A stretch of 64,000 bases of DNA, from the NCBI RefSeq assembly GCF_042652345.1, contig NZ_JBHSJJ010000009.1, positions 1 through 64,000 of the forward strand, in the 5' to 3' direction. The position numbers were made by a program, and so were the translations under genes. Below are positions 43,476 through 52,743 of this stretch, piece by piece. The number at the start of each line of letters is the position of its first letter. The first letter of the stretch is position 1. The notes below the pieces were generated by a model. The model was not told the origin of the DNA and searched no databases. It was given only the letters and a program-made list of their open reading frames with translations. The stretch comes from Negadavirga shengliensis (GTDB taxonomy: Bacteria > Bacteroidota > Bacteroidia > Cytophagales > Cyclobacteriaceae).

Positions 43476-46400
43476 TCAGGTTGCCAGGGAGTTATTTTTA
43501 GCCGCCCCGCTCTCCGCAGCAAAATCCCGGGGGGATTTTCCAAAAAAAGCTTTAAATGACTTGCTGAAGTATTTAGGGTCACTGAAACCCACTTTGTACG
43601 CCACATCGCTTATGGTAGCCCCCTCTTCCAGTACTAATTGGGCGGCTTTTTTTAACCTGATATGGTTGATAAGTTCGATGACACTCAGGTCAGTAAGTTG
43701 CTTTAGCTTACGGTAAAGTACGGGCCTGCTAAGACCTAGCTGAAAAGCAAGGGTGGTCACATTGAAATCGTTTTGTCCGATGTTTTCCTCAATGATTTTT
43801 ACAACGGACTTCAAGAATGTGTCCTCAGGGGAAACGGTATCTTCCTTTTTGGGATTTAACAGGTATTCCCTCACAAATTTTTTTCTGAATGACTCCCTAT
43901 TTTTTAGGATGTTGGTGACCTTAAGCTTTAATACGTCTATTTGGAATGGTTTTGTGATATAATCATCGCTTCCGGTTTTAAGTCCCGTCAACATGCTTTC
44001 CATAGAGGTTCTGGCGGTAAGCAGTATGACGGGAATATGGCTGGTTTGAAGGTCTCCTTTAATTAGGCTAAGCAGTGCGATACCATCACATTTTGGCATC
44101 ATGATGTCACTGATCACCAAATCCGGCAAATGCTTTTGTGCAATCTTCCAACCTATTTCACCATCCCGGGCCTCAAGTACCTTATAGGAATCTCTCAAAC
44201 TCTCCGCCATCAACATTCTAAGCTCTTCATTATCTTCTACAATCAGCAAGGTCCCCTGGTTTTCGGGTTTTGAAACCGCCAATGATTTTCTGTTTTTTGA
44301 TAAATAATGATCATTGACCGGTTCGAGATCAGTTAGCCAAGTTTCGGTATTCCAGAACGTATGGTCTCCCTCAGGGCCGGAGACATCAAGCTGGTTTTCC
44401 TCAAAGTGGGCTTTTCCTAGAGGGAGTAAAACCACGAAGGTGGTTTCATTAGCAGCCTCAGTCTGAATATCACTGGAGGCATAAATTTCGCCACCGTGGG
44501 CTTTTACAATGGATTTTGCCAGTGCCAGCCCCAAACCTGAGCTGTTTGCGGGATTTTGACAGCTGTTATGGTGATCATTTACCTGGTAGAAACTGTTAAA
44601 AATCGTTTTCAGATCTTCTTCAGGAATACCTATCCCGTTGTCCCTAACCGAAAATTTTGCAGCACCTTTGGGATAAAGGTTGTCTGGTGCCAATTTGTCG
44701 ATGCTTACTACTATTTCACCATTTTCGGGAGTATACTTAAACGCATTTGAAAGCAGGTTTACGATCACCTTTTCGATCATATCGAGATCCACATATACAT
44801 GCATCCCGTCGATATTCCTTTCAAATTTTAACGATATGTTCTTCTCTTGGGCATAAAGACCAAACGTCAGCAATACTTCCTGAAGAAATTTAACCAAATC
44901 CTGGGGAGCGATTTTAGGTTGATTCATCCCACTTTCCTGTTTGCGGAAATCCAGCAGCTGGTTGACCAATTTAAGCAGTTTGTTGGTATTTCTTTTGATG
45001 ATTTGAAGCATGTATCTGCTGTCTTCCGGTATTTTGCTCTCCTTCAACAGCTGTTCTATCGGAGTGATGATAAGGGTCAAAGGCGTCCTGAATTCATGTG
45101 AAATATTGGTGAAAAAATTCAGTTTGATTTCATGGATCTCCTCTTGCCTGACCTTCTCCAAATGTTCCAACTGAAGATCATGCTGAAGCTTCGCCCTCAC
45201 CTGAATAAAGTTTACCAAAAGCAATACTGACCCCATCACCATACAGCCATAAAGGGTATATGCCCACCATGTCTTCCAGGGTGGAGGCAGAATTTTTATT
45301 TCCAAAGTTGCAGGCAAATGATTCCATAAACCATCATTATTGGCTCCTTTAACCAGAAAAGTATAATTCCCCGCATTGAGATTGGTATAAGTAGCCGAAG
45401 GGTTGTTCACGTAATTCCAAGCCTCCTCGAAGCCGTCCAATTTATAAGCAAATTGATTCTTTTTGGGAAAAAGATAATTCAAGACAGCAAATTCTATAGT
45501 AAAGATGTTCTGATCGTGTTTAAGGGTTATTTTACTGGTCGCCGATATGTGTTTTTTTAAAACTTGCTTTTCGCCGGGTTCCACGGATTTATTAAAAAGT
45601 TTTAAGTCCGTTAATACCACAGGGGGGACATAAGTGTTTTGTTTCAGACTGTCTGGATGAAAAACCGTTAGGCCCTGCGAGCTTCCGAACGCTATTTCAC
45701 CATTTTTCAGTTTGGTGTAGGCGCCAAGAACAAATTCGTTTCCACTGATTCCGTCATCTTTATCAAAGTTTTTGGCCGAACGCTGTTCAGGATTGAATTT
45801 GGATATCCCGTTGTTGGTGCTTAACCATAAATTTCCCTGATCATCTTCCGAAATACCAAATATATTATTTCCAGCCAAGCCATCTTGGGTAGTAAAATGT
45901 ATGAAACCTTTGGTTTCAGGATCGAAAAGATTCAGTCCATGACTATATGTACCTGCCCATATCCTTCCTTTTTTATCTTCGAACAAGCTGACCACCATTT
46001 CTCCGCTTATAGAGCTGGAATCGTGCAACGAATAATTAAAAATCTCGAATTCCTTTCTGCCTTTCCATTTCACGTTCAGTCCATTTTCTGTGCCCACCCA
46101 CAGATTGTCTTCAGAATCAACCATCAGCGTCCGGATATAATCCGAGCTCAAATGGTATTGTCCTGTCTTGAATTCACTGTATAAATCAAAAGCATGGACC
46201 GTTGGTTCAGGCATATGGTTCAATCCGCCGCCATGAGTTCCAAACCACATACCTCCCTGTCTATCTTCTGCTATGGCATACACACTGTTATCGGAAAGCG
46301 AATTTGAGACGGCCGGATCATTTTTGATATGCTCAAACCCGTCAGATCCTTTTCTCAATAAATTTACCCCTCCTAAATAAGTTCCTATCCACAAGTGCCC

Positions 46401-47723
46401 TTTTTTATCAATATGAAGTACTTTGATGCTGTTGTGGCTTATACTATGAGGATCGGAGGGGTCATGTAGATACGATTTGATGTTTCCGCTTTTTCTATTT
46501 AAAAAGTTAATGCCCCCGCCGTCAGTTCCAATCCATATCTCATCACTTCCCGTTTCCACTATGCTGCTCACTACATGATGGCTTAAACTATTGGTATAAG
46601 GGGAGTAGGTATAATTGTCAAACACGGGAATATCTCTAAAAAGAATATTTACCCCGCCCAAATAAGTTCCTACCCAAATATCGCCTTTTTGGTCCTGGAA
46701 AATGGGTCTTATGGAATTATGGGACAGTGAATACGGGTCTTTCTGATCGGCCACAAACCGTGACCATTCGCCCTCTTCTGAAAAATAATTTAATCCCTTA
46801 AAAGTACCGACCCAGTACCCTCCTTTTCTATCCTTCAGAATGGACCTGATTTCATTATCAGCCAATCCACCTACAACGTGGTTCTGATGGGTAATGTAGG
46901 TGAATTCATTCTTTATCTTATTGTACACATTGATCCCGCCGGTCTTTGTGCCTATCCAGAATACCCCCTCGTTTATTTCAAGGATAGTAGTTACATTGTC
47001 GTCATTTAAGCCCTGCCCATTTTTGCCGGAGAAATATTTTCCTAAAAGGGTGAGCTTTGTCCCCTGTTGGGGGGCATGGGTAGGCTCGGTTAAATAGAGA
47101 CCATTTTCAGTACACAACCAGATATTTCCCTCCTTATCCTCATAAAGGTCCTGGATAGCACTACTGCCAACTTCGCCATCTGCAAACAAATCCTGATGAA
47201 AAACCAATGTTGGCGAATCGGTATTTTTCTCCAACACATATAATCCTACACTGCTGGCCACCCATACCCTTCCGTTTCGATCTTCCCTGATGGAAAAGAT
47301 AAGCGGTTGTTTTTCAACCTTATTTCCACCGGGGCCCGTTAAAATTACCCGATGAAATTTTTCCAAATCCGAATCGTATAAATTCAGCCCAGAATAGGTT
47401 CCAACCCACAGCCTTTGATACCGGTCTTCAAAAAGTGAAATGACGTAGTTGTCAGAAAGCGACAAGGAGTCTCCCTGTTGGTTCCTATAGACGGTAAATT
47501 TCCGCGTATCAAATTTGTTGAGACCATCCCGGGTTCCTAACCAAATTAAACCCTTGTGGTCTTGATAGATAGAAAAGACACCCCCTTGAGATAAACCGTC
47601 CTCAACCGTCAGATGGCTGAATTTGAAAGCGTTGGTTTGGGAAACCCCTTTTTGACCACATAGCAGTACATGCAACAATAGAATCGGCAAAAAAACGATG
47701 AGGGTTGCTTTAGGCTTTTTCAC
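43476..47723 (-). CDS. Hybrid two-component system sensor/regulator (HTCS)
   Basis: The 1415-residue protein holds a whole two-component pathway. After a signal peptide (ATLIVFLPILLLHVLLCG) come about 14 propeller repeats of the form IWLGTxxGLN, a Y_Y_Y domain (YAFKLDGFEEAW-like), and one membrane span near residue 825. The kinase His is near 875 (NISHEFRTPLTLI), followed by an ATPase domain (NAFKYTPENGEI, GLGLALAKSIV). A receiver has its Asp near 1200 (LVISDIMMPKCDG), and a C-terminal AraC helix-turn-helix (ISDVAYKVGFSDPKYFSKSF) binds DNA. Such proteins sense oligosaccharides in the periplasm and activate the adjacent PUL. The start codon is GTG at 47723; no in-frame ATG lies nearby upstream. 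Confidence 0.96.
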   Translation of the reverse strand: MKKPKATLIVFLPILLLHVLLCGQKGVSQTNAFKFSHLTVEDGLSQGGVFSIYQDHKGLIWLGTRDGLNKFDTRKFTVYRNQQGDSLSLSDNYVISLFEDRYQRLWVGTYSGLNLYDSDLEKFHRVILTGPGGNKVEKQPLIFSIREDRNGRVWVASSVGLYVLEKNTDSPTLVFHQDLFADGEVGSSAIQDLYEDKEGNIWLCTENGLYLTEPTHAPQQGTKLTLLGKYFSGKNGQGLNDDNVTTILEINEGVFWIGTKTGGINVYNKIKNEFTYITHQNHVVGGLADNEIRSILKDRKGGYWVGTFKGLNYFSEEGEWSRFVADQKDPYSLSHNSIRPIFQDQKGDIWVGTYLGGVNILFRDIPVFDNYTYSPYTNSLSHHVVSSIVETGSDEIWIGTDGGGINFLNRKSGNIKSYLHDPSDPHSISHNSIKVLHIDKKGHLWIGTYLGGVNLLRKGSDGFEHIKNDPAVSNSLSDNSVYAIAEDRQGGMWFGTHGGGLNHMPEPTVHAFDLYSEFKTGQYHLSSDYIRTLMVDSEDNLWVGTENGLNVKWKGRKEFEIFNYSLHDSSSISGEMVVSLFEDKKGRIWAGTYSHGLNLFDPETKGFIHFTTQDGLAGNNIFGISEDDQGNLWLSTNNGISKFNPEQRSAKNFDKDDGISGNEFVLGAYTKLKNGEIAFGSSQGLTVFHPDSLKQNTYVPPVVLTDLKLFNKSVEPGEKQVLKKHISATSKITLKHDQNIFTIEFAVLNYLFPKKNQFAYKLDGFEEAWNYVNNPSATYTNLNAGNYTFLVKGANNDGLWNHLPATLEIKILPPPWKTWWAYTLYGCMVMGSVLLLVNFIQVRAKLQHDLQLEHLEKVRQEEIHEIKLNFFTNISHEFRTPLTLIITPIEQLLKESKIPEDSRYMLQIIKRNTNKLLKLVNQLLDFRKQESGMNQPKIAPQDLVKFLQEVLLTFGLYAQEKNISLKFERNIDGMHVYVDLDMIEKVIVNLLSNAFKYTPENGEIVVSIDKLAPDNLYPKGAAKFSVRDNGIGIPEEDLKTIFNSFYQVNDHHNSCQNPANSSGLGLALAKSIVKAHGGEIYASSDIQTEAANETTFVVLLPLGKAHFEENQLDVSGPEGDHTFWNTETWLTDLEPVNDHYLSKNRKSLAVSKPENQGTLLIVEDNEELRMLMAESLRDSYKVLEARDGEIGWKIAQKHLPDLVISDIMMPKCDGIALLSLIKGDLQTSHIPVILLTARTSMESMLTGLKTGSDDYITKPFQIDVLKLKVTNILKNRESFRKKFVREYLLNPKKEDTVSPEDTFLKSVVKIIEENIGQNDFNVTTLAFQLGLSRPVLYRKLKQLTDLSVIELINHIRLKKAAQLVLEEGATISDVAYKVGFSDPKYFSKSFKAFFGKSPRDFAAESGAAKNNSLAT

Positions 47724-47801
47724 TGAATGAAATTAACGAATTATCATTTCCGGTTCAAATAAAGTTGATGTCCTGCGTTGTTTTATTTGATAAACGGGGT
47801 G

Positions 47802-48704
47802 TTATTGGGGTATTAAACAGCTTTGCTCCGGTTTTTTAAAATAAAATTGCTGATATTTTAAAGGACTCATTCCCACGATCCTGTTGAAGCATTTATAGAA
47901 ATAGGTGAAATTATTATAGCCGCTCTCAGAGGCAACTATTTGAATGTTGGTTTGATTTTTCACCAACAGATGACAGGCGTGCCCAATTCTTATTTCATTT
48001 AAAAGTTCCGTATAGGTTATCCCGAGGTTTAGTTTAATAAAGCGACAAAAATAATGCGGGCACAGGTTGGCTATTTCCGCTATTTCATCCAGCTCCACTT
48101 TTCTCCTGAAATTTTTGAGCAGGTAATCATACACAGCCTGAATTCTGGGATCCGTCATATCCCATGAAAAGTGCCTCGCATATCCCAAGGTAGCCAAAAT
48201 CCTCACCTCGTCACAATCGGAAATGACTGTTAAAATCTCAAGCAGGAGGATTATTCTTTCCGTACCTTCCGACTTTTCAGCCAGGTCCATTAATTCCCCT
48301 ACCCTGTCTTTGGTCTTTCCCGAAATCTCCAAGCCCCTTTTTGCTTTGGAAAGCGTGGATTTGATTTGTTTATTTTCGGGGAGATTAAGAAAATCATCTC
48401 CCCAAAAATTTTCTTTAAAATGAAAGACCTGGACTGTGGACTTATTTTTGGAATGACCAGGCCGTACGCATCTTTCATCAAATCTCCAAAAATGAGAGAG
48501 ACCGGCTCCGATTAAAACCATTTTATCGCTTTGAAAATAATTGATCTTATTACCGATAACCTGAAGTCCTTTAGCTTTTTTGATATGGATGAGTTCCACT
48601 TCCCTATGATAATGCAAAAGGCTATTGTTTTGAGGTAGCTGACTCTTCTTTATGACAAAAGATTGGGAATGGTCATTAATGACATTGGTTAACCGAGGTT
48701 CCAT
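47802..48704 (-). CDS. AraC-family regulator of the PUL (copy 1)
   Basis: The 300-residue protein has an N-terminal cupin-like sensor (LLHYHREVELIHIKKAKGLQVIG) and two C-terminal helix-turn-helices (VELDEIAEIANLCPHYFCRFIK; IQIVASESGYNNFTYFYKCFNRIVGMSPLKYQ). It resembles sugar-responsive AraC activators. A paralogue with the same order (FHFKENFWGDDFLNLPEN against IHFRPDFWGDRFLGLPEN) lies at the other end of the locus, 60010-60873. It lies 48 bp downstream of the GH31 gene and 78 bp upstream of the HTCS on the same strand. Confidence 0.92.
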   Translation of the reverse strand: MEPRLTNVINDHSQSFVIKKSQLPQNNSLLHYHREVELIHIKKAKGLQVIGNKINYFQSDKMVLIGAGLSHFWRFDERCVRPGHSKNKSTVQVFHFKENFWGDDFLNLPENKQIKSTLSKAKRGLEISGKTKDRVGELMDLAEKSEGTERIILLLEILTVISDCDEVRILATLGYARHFSWDMTDPRIQAVYDYLLKNFRRKVELDEIAEIANLCPHYFCRFIKLNLGITYTELLNEIRIGHACHLLVKNQTNIQIVASESGYNNFTYFYKCFNRIVGMSPLKYQQFYFKKPEQSCLIPQ

Positions 48705-48751
48705 GTTTTATCCGGGTTAAATTTCAGTACCTGATCGGATTAGCCGATATG

Positions 48752-50917
48752 TTATTTTGACATAAACCGCCAAGTAATCTGATCGATGTTATTGGGTTTG
48801 TTTTTTTCATTTTCTGAAATGCTTCCTTTGAATTTCCCATCTTTTTGTTTTTCGACTTTAATTTCCCTCCACGAGAAAATCCCCTGCTCATAATCGAATG
48901 TTTCCCCATCATCATCATATAATTGATAGGTTCCTTGTTGGTCTCCATAATGCCTGATTTCCAGATTTATCTTTTCTCCTTTTTTTGGAGCATGGAGCTT
49001 GGGGTCAGTCATAGGGATGATACCGCCATTCTTGACAAATACAGGGATCTTATCCAAACCTGGCGTGACCGTGATTATCTCTCCTTCCCCCACATAGTCT
49101 CCTGTATAGAAATCAAACCACTTTCCTTTCGGTAAAATCACCTCTCTTGAAGATTGTCCCGTAAACATAGGTGCCACGAGGAGAAATTCCCCCGCCATAA
49201 ACTGGTCCTTGACTTCCTTTCTGACGGCTTCGGCATAAGGGTTGGCTTCCAGATCTGCCTGATCATCGGATATGGTGGCCTGTTCCTGATCCATCGAAAA
49301 GCCCTCTTCCAGATTCATGGCCCTGATAGGGGGAATACCCATAAAATGATATTTGGCAAATTCAGAGTACCAATAGGGCATCATCCGCATTCTTAAAAGT
49401 GCCATTTTTTTGACTTCATCTGCGACTTCGGGGTAAGACCAGGGTTTGGTGCCGCTGGACCAGGCATTGATCATTGCCATAGGAGAAAAAACAACCGACT
49501 GCATCCTTCTCAGCCATTCTTCTGCGGTTTTGGAAGCCCGCGCTTCAGGAGTCCAAAGCACGCCGGAAAAACTGCTGTTGATCAAGGCGGTAATAAAATC
49601 CTGATGGTTATAATAATCATTGTAAATCACATAGGGAAAAGATGTTCCGCCCGCATTGGAGGCCCTTATCAGGCCATAGGTACGTTGGTTTCGCTTTTTA
49701 AAAAGCGCTGCACTTTGCTTCTGAACCAACAGGCCATAGGTTTGGCGAATCTGCTCAGCGCTGAGTGCTGAGGGGAATTTGGCAACATCAGGCCATAAAT
49801 AACGGTCATAACCATCCACTTCATCAATCTTGTACCCACTCACCCCGATTTCCAGGTGTTGTTTTTCAAACTGGTTCCAAAAAATCTCTTTGGTTTCCTG
49901 AAGCGTAAAATCAGGAACGATGCCCGCCCATACCGTATGCGTTCCGGTATAAGGCAAAATCTTGTCATAAATCGGCGATTCCGGAGACACATATGGGTTT
50001 ACCCAAAGGTTAACCCTGACACCCATTTGTTTCAGTTCTTTGATAAATGACTCCGGGTCGGGAAACCGGCCTTTATCCCAAATAAAGGTATTGGGATACG
50101 ATTTGCTTTGCCAGCCGGGCTCAAGACCAATGAAGTCCAGAGGGTAGCCTTTCTCCTCAAATGCTTTGGCTTCTTCAATTACTTCGTCAGAGGTAAATAG
50201 CTTATGAACCCTTTGCGTAAATCCCAAACCCCATCTGGGCGGCAAAGGCCCGCCCCCAGTAAATAAATTGTACCTTTTTACCGCATCAAGTGGTGTGGGG
50301 CCTGCAAAAACATACACCTCCACGCCTTCGGATGGGACCAATATCTCTACCGCATCTGAATACGGTCTTGAGGTCCACCTTCTGTCTGTATTCCTGTCCC
50401 TGGCTTCAGGTGCATTTTCGCTGTCCTTTCTGGCGGCCGACCCTGCATAGACATCTATGTACCGGGCTGAATTTATAAAAACACCGTACCCTTTTGATGA
50501 AACATAGAAAGGTACAGGCGCATGTGTCCTGCCATTATCCCTTCCTCCGTAGTGGTCGACATGCAAACGGAGAATCTGTCCCCTCTGGTGTACGGTTTTG
50601 AAATTGAGTCCGAACCCGAATATTTGTTCCTCCTTTTCCAGCGGGAATAAAAGATGGGTCTGACGATGAACAGTATCCGCCTTTATCATGGATGTCTCAA
50701 AAGGAAATACGCCTTCATCAAGCCTTTTAATCGCTTCAAGTCTTGGTGGAACATCAGCCGCCTTGAGCAAATCAAACGCGTCCGGAGAACCGACTACCGC
50801 CTTCCACACTCCCGGAGCCACTTCCTCCCAAGCCGTTTTTTGAGCATATAAGATACATGAGGTTAAAAATAAAGCTAAGGTTAAGATTCTTTTTTTAGCG
50901 CTAAATAATTGTGTCAT
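48752..50917 (-). CDS. GH31 alpha-glycosidase, exported
   Basis: The 721-residue enzyme has a signal peptide (ILTLALFLTSCILYAQ) and the GH31 plan: a beta-sandwich, then a barrel with GGGPLPPRWGLGFTQR, the nucleophile Asp in YKIDEVDGYDR near residue 365, and a distal sandwich. The acid/base position, usually in WxGDN, appears as IYNDYYN, so the family core is altered. GH31 enzymes cleave alpha-glucosides, alpha-xylosides or alpha-galactosides; the specificity is not readable here. A Cys near residue 21 could permit lipidation, though the lipobox is weak. It lies 122 bp after SusD and is likely part of the PUL transcript. Confidence 0.9.
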   Translation of the reverse strand: MTQLFSAKKRILTLALFLTSCILYAQKTAWEEVAPGVWKAVVGSPDAFDLLKAADVPPRLEAIKRLDEGVFPFETSMIKADTVHRQTHLLFPLEKEEQIFGFGLNFKTVHQRGQILRLHVDHYGGRDNGRTHAPVPFYVSSKGYGVFINSARYIDVYAGSAARKDSENAPEARDRNTDRRWTSRPYSDAVEILVPSEGVEVYVFAGPTPLDAVKRYNLFTGGGPLPPRWGLGFTQRVHKLFTSDEVIEEAKAFEEKGYPLDFIGLEPGWQSKSYPNTFIWDKGRFPDPESFIKELKQMGVRVNLWVNPYVSPESPIYDKILPYTGTHTVWAGIVPDFTLQETKEIFWNQFEKQHLEIGVSGYKIDEVDGYDRYLWPDVAKFPSALSAEQIRQTYGLLVQKQSAALFKKRNQRTYGLIRASNAGGTSFPYVIYNDYYNHQDFITALINSSFSGVLWTPEARASKTAEEWLRRMQSVVFSPMAMINAWSSGTKPWSYPEVADEVKKMALLRMRMMPYWYSEFAKYHFMGIPPIRAMNLEEGFSMDQEQATISDDQADLEANPYAEAVRKEVKDQFMAGEFLLVAPMFTGQSSREVILPKGKWFDFYTGDYVGEGEIITVTPGLDKIPVFVKNGGIIPMTDPKLHAPKKGEKINLEIRHYGDQQGTYQLYDDDGETFDYEQGIFSWREIKVEKQKDGKFKGSISENEKNKPNNIDQITWRFMSK

Positions 50918-51038
50918 TATAGTATTTTAGATAATGGTCTGCTTTCCGATAGCGTATACTGCTGGTTTCAAATAGTAGATAAGGTTGAAAAAGCATCCAG
51001 TAAGGAATGATGCAAACTTCCTTACTGGATGGGCTTCT

Positions 51039-52715
51039 TTATTGGAGAGGATCGAAAGTCCCACCCGGCCAGCCGGCCGTTTGTTCCAGATTGCTGTTGA
51101 GCTGCAAATGGGTCATGGGTATCGCATAAAAATAGTATTCCGGTTGCCAGTTTATGTCAAACTGAAAATCCACTTCAATGACCTCATGGACAAAATAGTT
51201 TTCATATTCTTCTTCCAGGTCGGCATTTTCCATCTCCTCTTTGGTGACCCCTTCTTTCAGATCAATTCTCAGGCCATGCCTCCTGCTACCATTAAGTTCA
51301 CTCTCAAACAACCTGTTTCTTCTCAGATCCCAATGTCTTTTGGACTCAAACGCCAACTCGATTCTTCTTTCATGGAGAATGGCCTCATGCATCGCTTGCT
51401 GATCCATATTCGGGGCAAGTCCGTATAGGCTGTTGCTTCCGCTTTCAATTCCCGCTCGTTCCCGGATGGCGGTAAGTGCTTCGTAGGCTTCATCCCGCCG
51501 GCCAACAGCATTGGCACTTTCCGCGAGGTTGAGGAGCAGTTCGGCATATCTTAATTCAATCCACATTGTCGTTCCCTGGTGGGCTGCAAATGGATCATCT
51601 GCTTCATTGATCGCTTTTCTACAATAAAACCCGGTTTGGGTAGGATTATTGGCTTCGCCGCCGGCATAGGTCCATTGGCGTCTTCCTGATTTCCCACTCA
51701 ATTCCCATAAAGTCCCATTATAGGCAATAGTGGCTTTGAACCTTGGATCCCGGTTTTGCCAAAAATACATTTCATCATAATCCGGATGGTCGTCCACAGG
51801 TCTCCCATCTTGCATAGGGAAGGCTTTGACCATTTCCCAGGTGGGCCAGTTTCCGCCAGTGGCATTTTGTGACTCATCCAGTGGTCTTGTTGCTGCTGCC
51901 CATTGATGGGTGTTGAGCGGAAATTCGTACCTTTGAACAAATATGGCCTCTCTGTTCATTTCATCGAACCACATATTTTCAAAATTATCGTATAGACCAA
52001 ATCCCCTTTCGTCTAAATATGTTTTTGCTGCCAGATTGGCCTCATAGGCCTCTTGCCAGCGGCCGAGATCATTTTCGGGATTAAATTGAGGGCTTGCATA
52101 AAAAAGCAAAAACCTCCCTTTGACCGCCAGAGCCGTTCCTTTATGGACATGTCCGTCATTATCACCTGAACCTGCCGAAATCTCAGGTAACAAGGCGATC
52201 GCCTGATCAAGATCTGATATGATCTGTCCCATGGCCTCCGAAGTAGCATTTCTTTCTACCAGTAAATTATCATCCAATTCCTGGGGAACGAGGACCAACG
52301 GTACTCCCCCATATCGGTTGACCATTCCAAAATACCTCCAGGCCCTGAAGAAAAGGGCCTCCCCTTTGAGCCTGTTTTTAAGCCCCTCGTCAATATCCCC
52401 CCCGTCAATATTCTGCAAGAGGATGTTGATGTTTCTTATCTGGGTATAGGGCCAATGGTTGACTGAGTTTTCTGTCAGTTGGCCATACATATGGCCTCCG
52501 CCCCCATTGGATTCATCAGACATATTTGCTTCGCCGGTGGACCAGCCGGGCAAATTGTCCGCATAGATCTTATTCACGTAGGCCTCGGCCAATAAAGCGT
52601 CACTCCACACATCGGTTTCATTCACCGCACTTAAATCTTCCAGATCCAGAATTTCGTGACAGTTCGTCATCAATATCCCGAATATCAATATCAATATGGA
52701 TTGTATTTTTCTCAT
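51039..52715 (-). CDS. SusD/RagB-like glycan-binding lipoprotein
   Basis: The 558-residue protein has a lipoprotein signal (ILILIFGILMTNC, Cys about residue 19) and the SusD family pattern: EALFFRAWRYFGMVNRYGGVPLV with the usual TPR-like helices, LRYAELLLNLAESANAVG, and a C-terminal PIPMTHLQLNSNLEQTAGW-type ending (here AIPMTHLQL). It sits on the cell surface and caps the SusC barrel to capture glycan. It follows susC by 28 bp. Confidence 0.95.
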   Translation of the reverse strand: MRKIQSILILIFGILMTNCHEILDLEDLSAVNETDVWSDALLAEAYVNKIYADNLPGWSTGEANMSDESNGGGGHMYGQLTENSVNHWPYTQIRNINILLQNIDGGDIDEGLKNRLKGEALFFRAWRYFGMVNRYGGVPLVLVPQELDDNLLVERNATSEAMGQIISDLDQAIALLPEISAGSGDNDGHVHKGTALAVKGRFLLFYASPQFNPENDLGRWQEAYEANLAAKTYLDERGFGLYDNFENMWFDEMNREAIFVQRYEFPLNTHQWAAATRPLDESQNATGGNWPTWEMVKAFPMQDGRPVDDHPDYDEMYFWQNRDPRFKATIAYNGTLWELSGKSGRRQWTYAGGEANNPTQTGFYCRKAINEADDPFAAHQGTTMWIELRYAELLLNLAESANAVGRRDEAYEALTAIRERAGIESGSNSLYGLAPNMDQQAMHEAILHERRIELAFESKRHWDLRRNRLFESELNGSRRHGLRIDLKEGVTKEEMENADLEEEYENYFVHEVIEVDFQFDINWQPEYYFYAIPMTHLQLNSNLEQTAGWPGGTFDPLQ

Positions 52716-52743
52716 GTGTATTTCATTTTATTTATTCAGCGAA

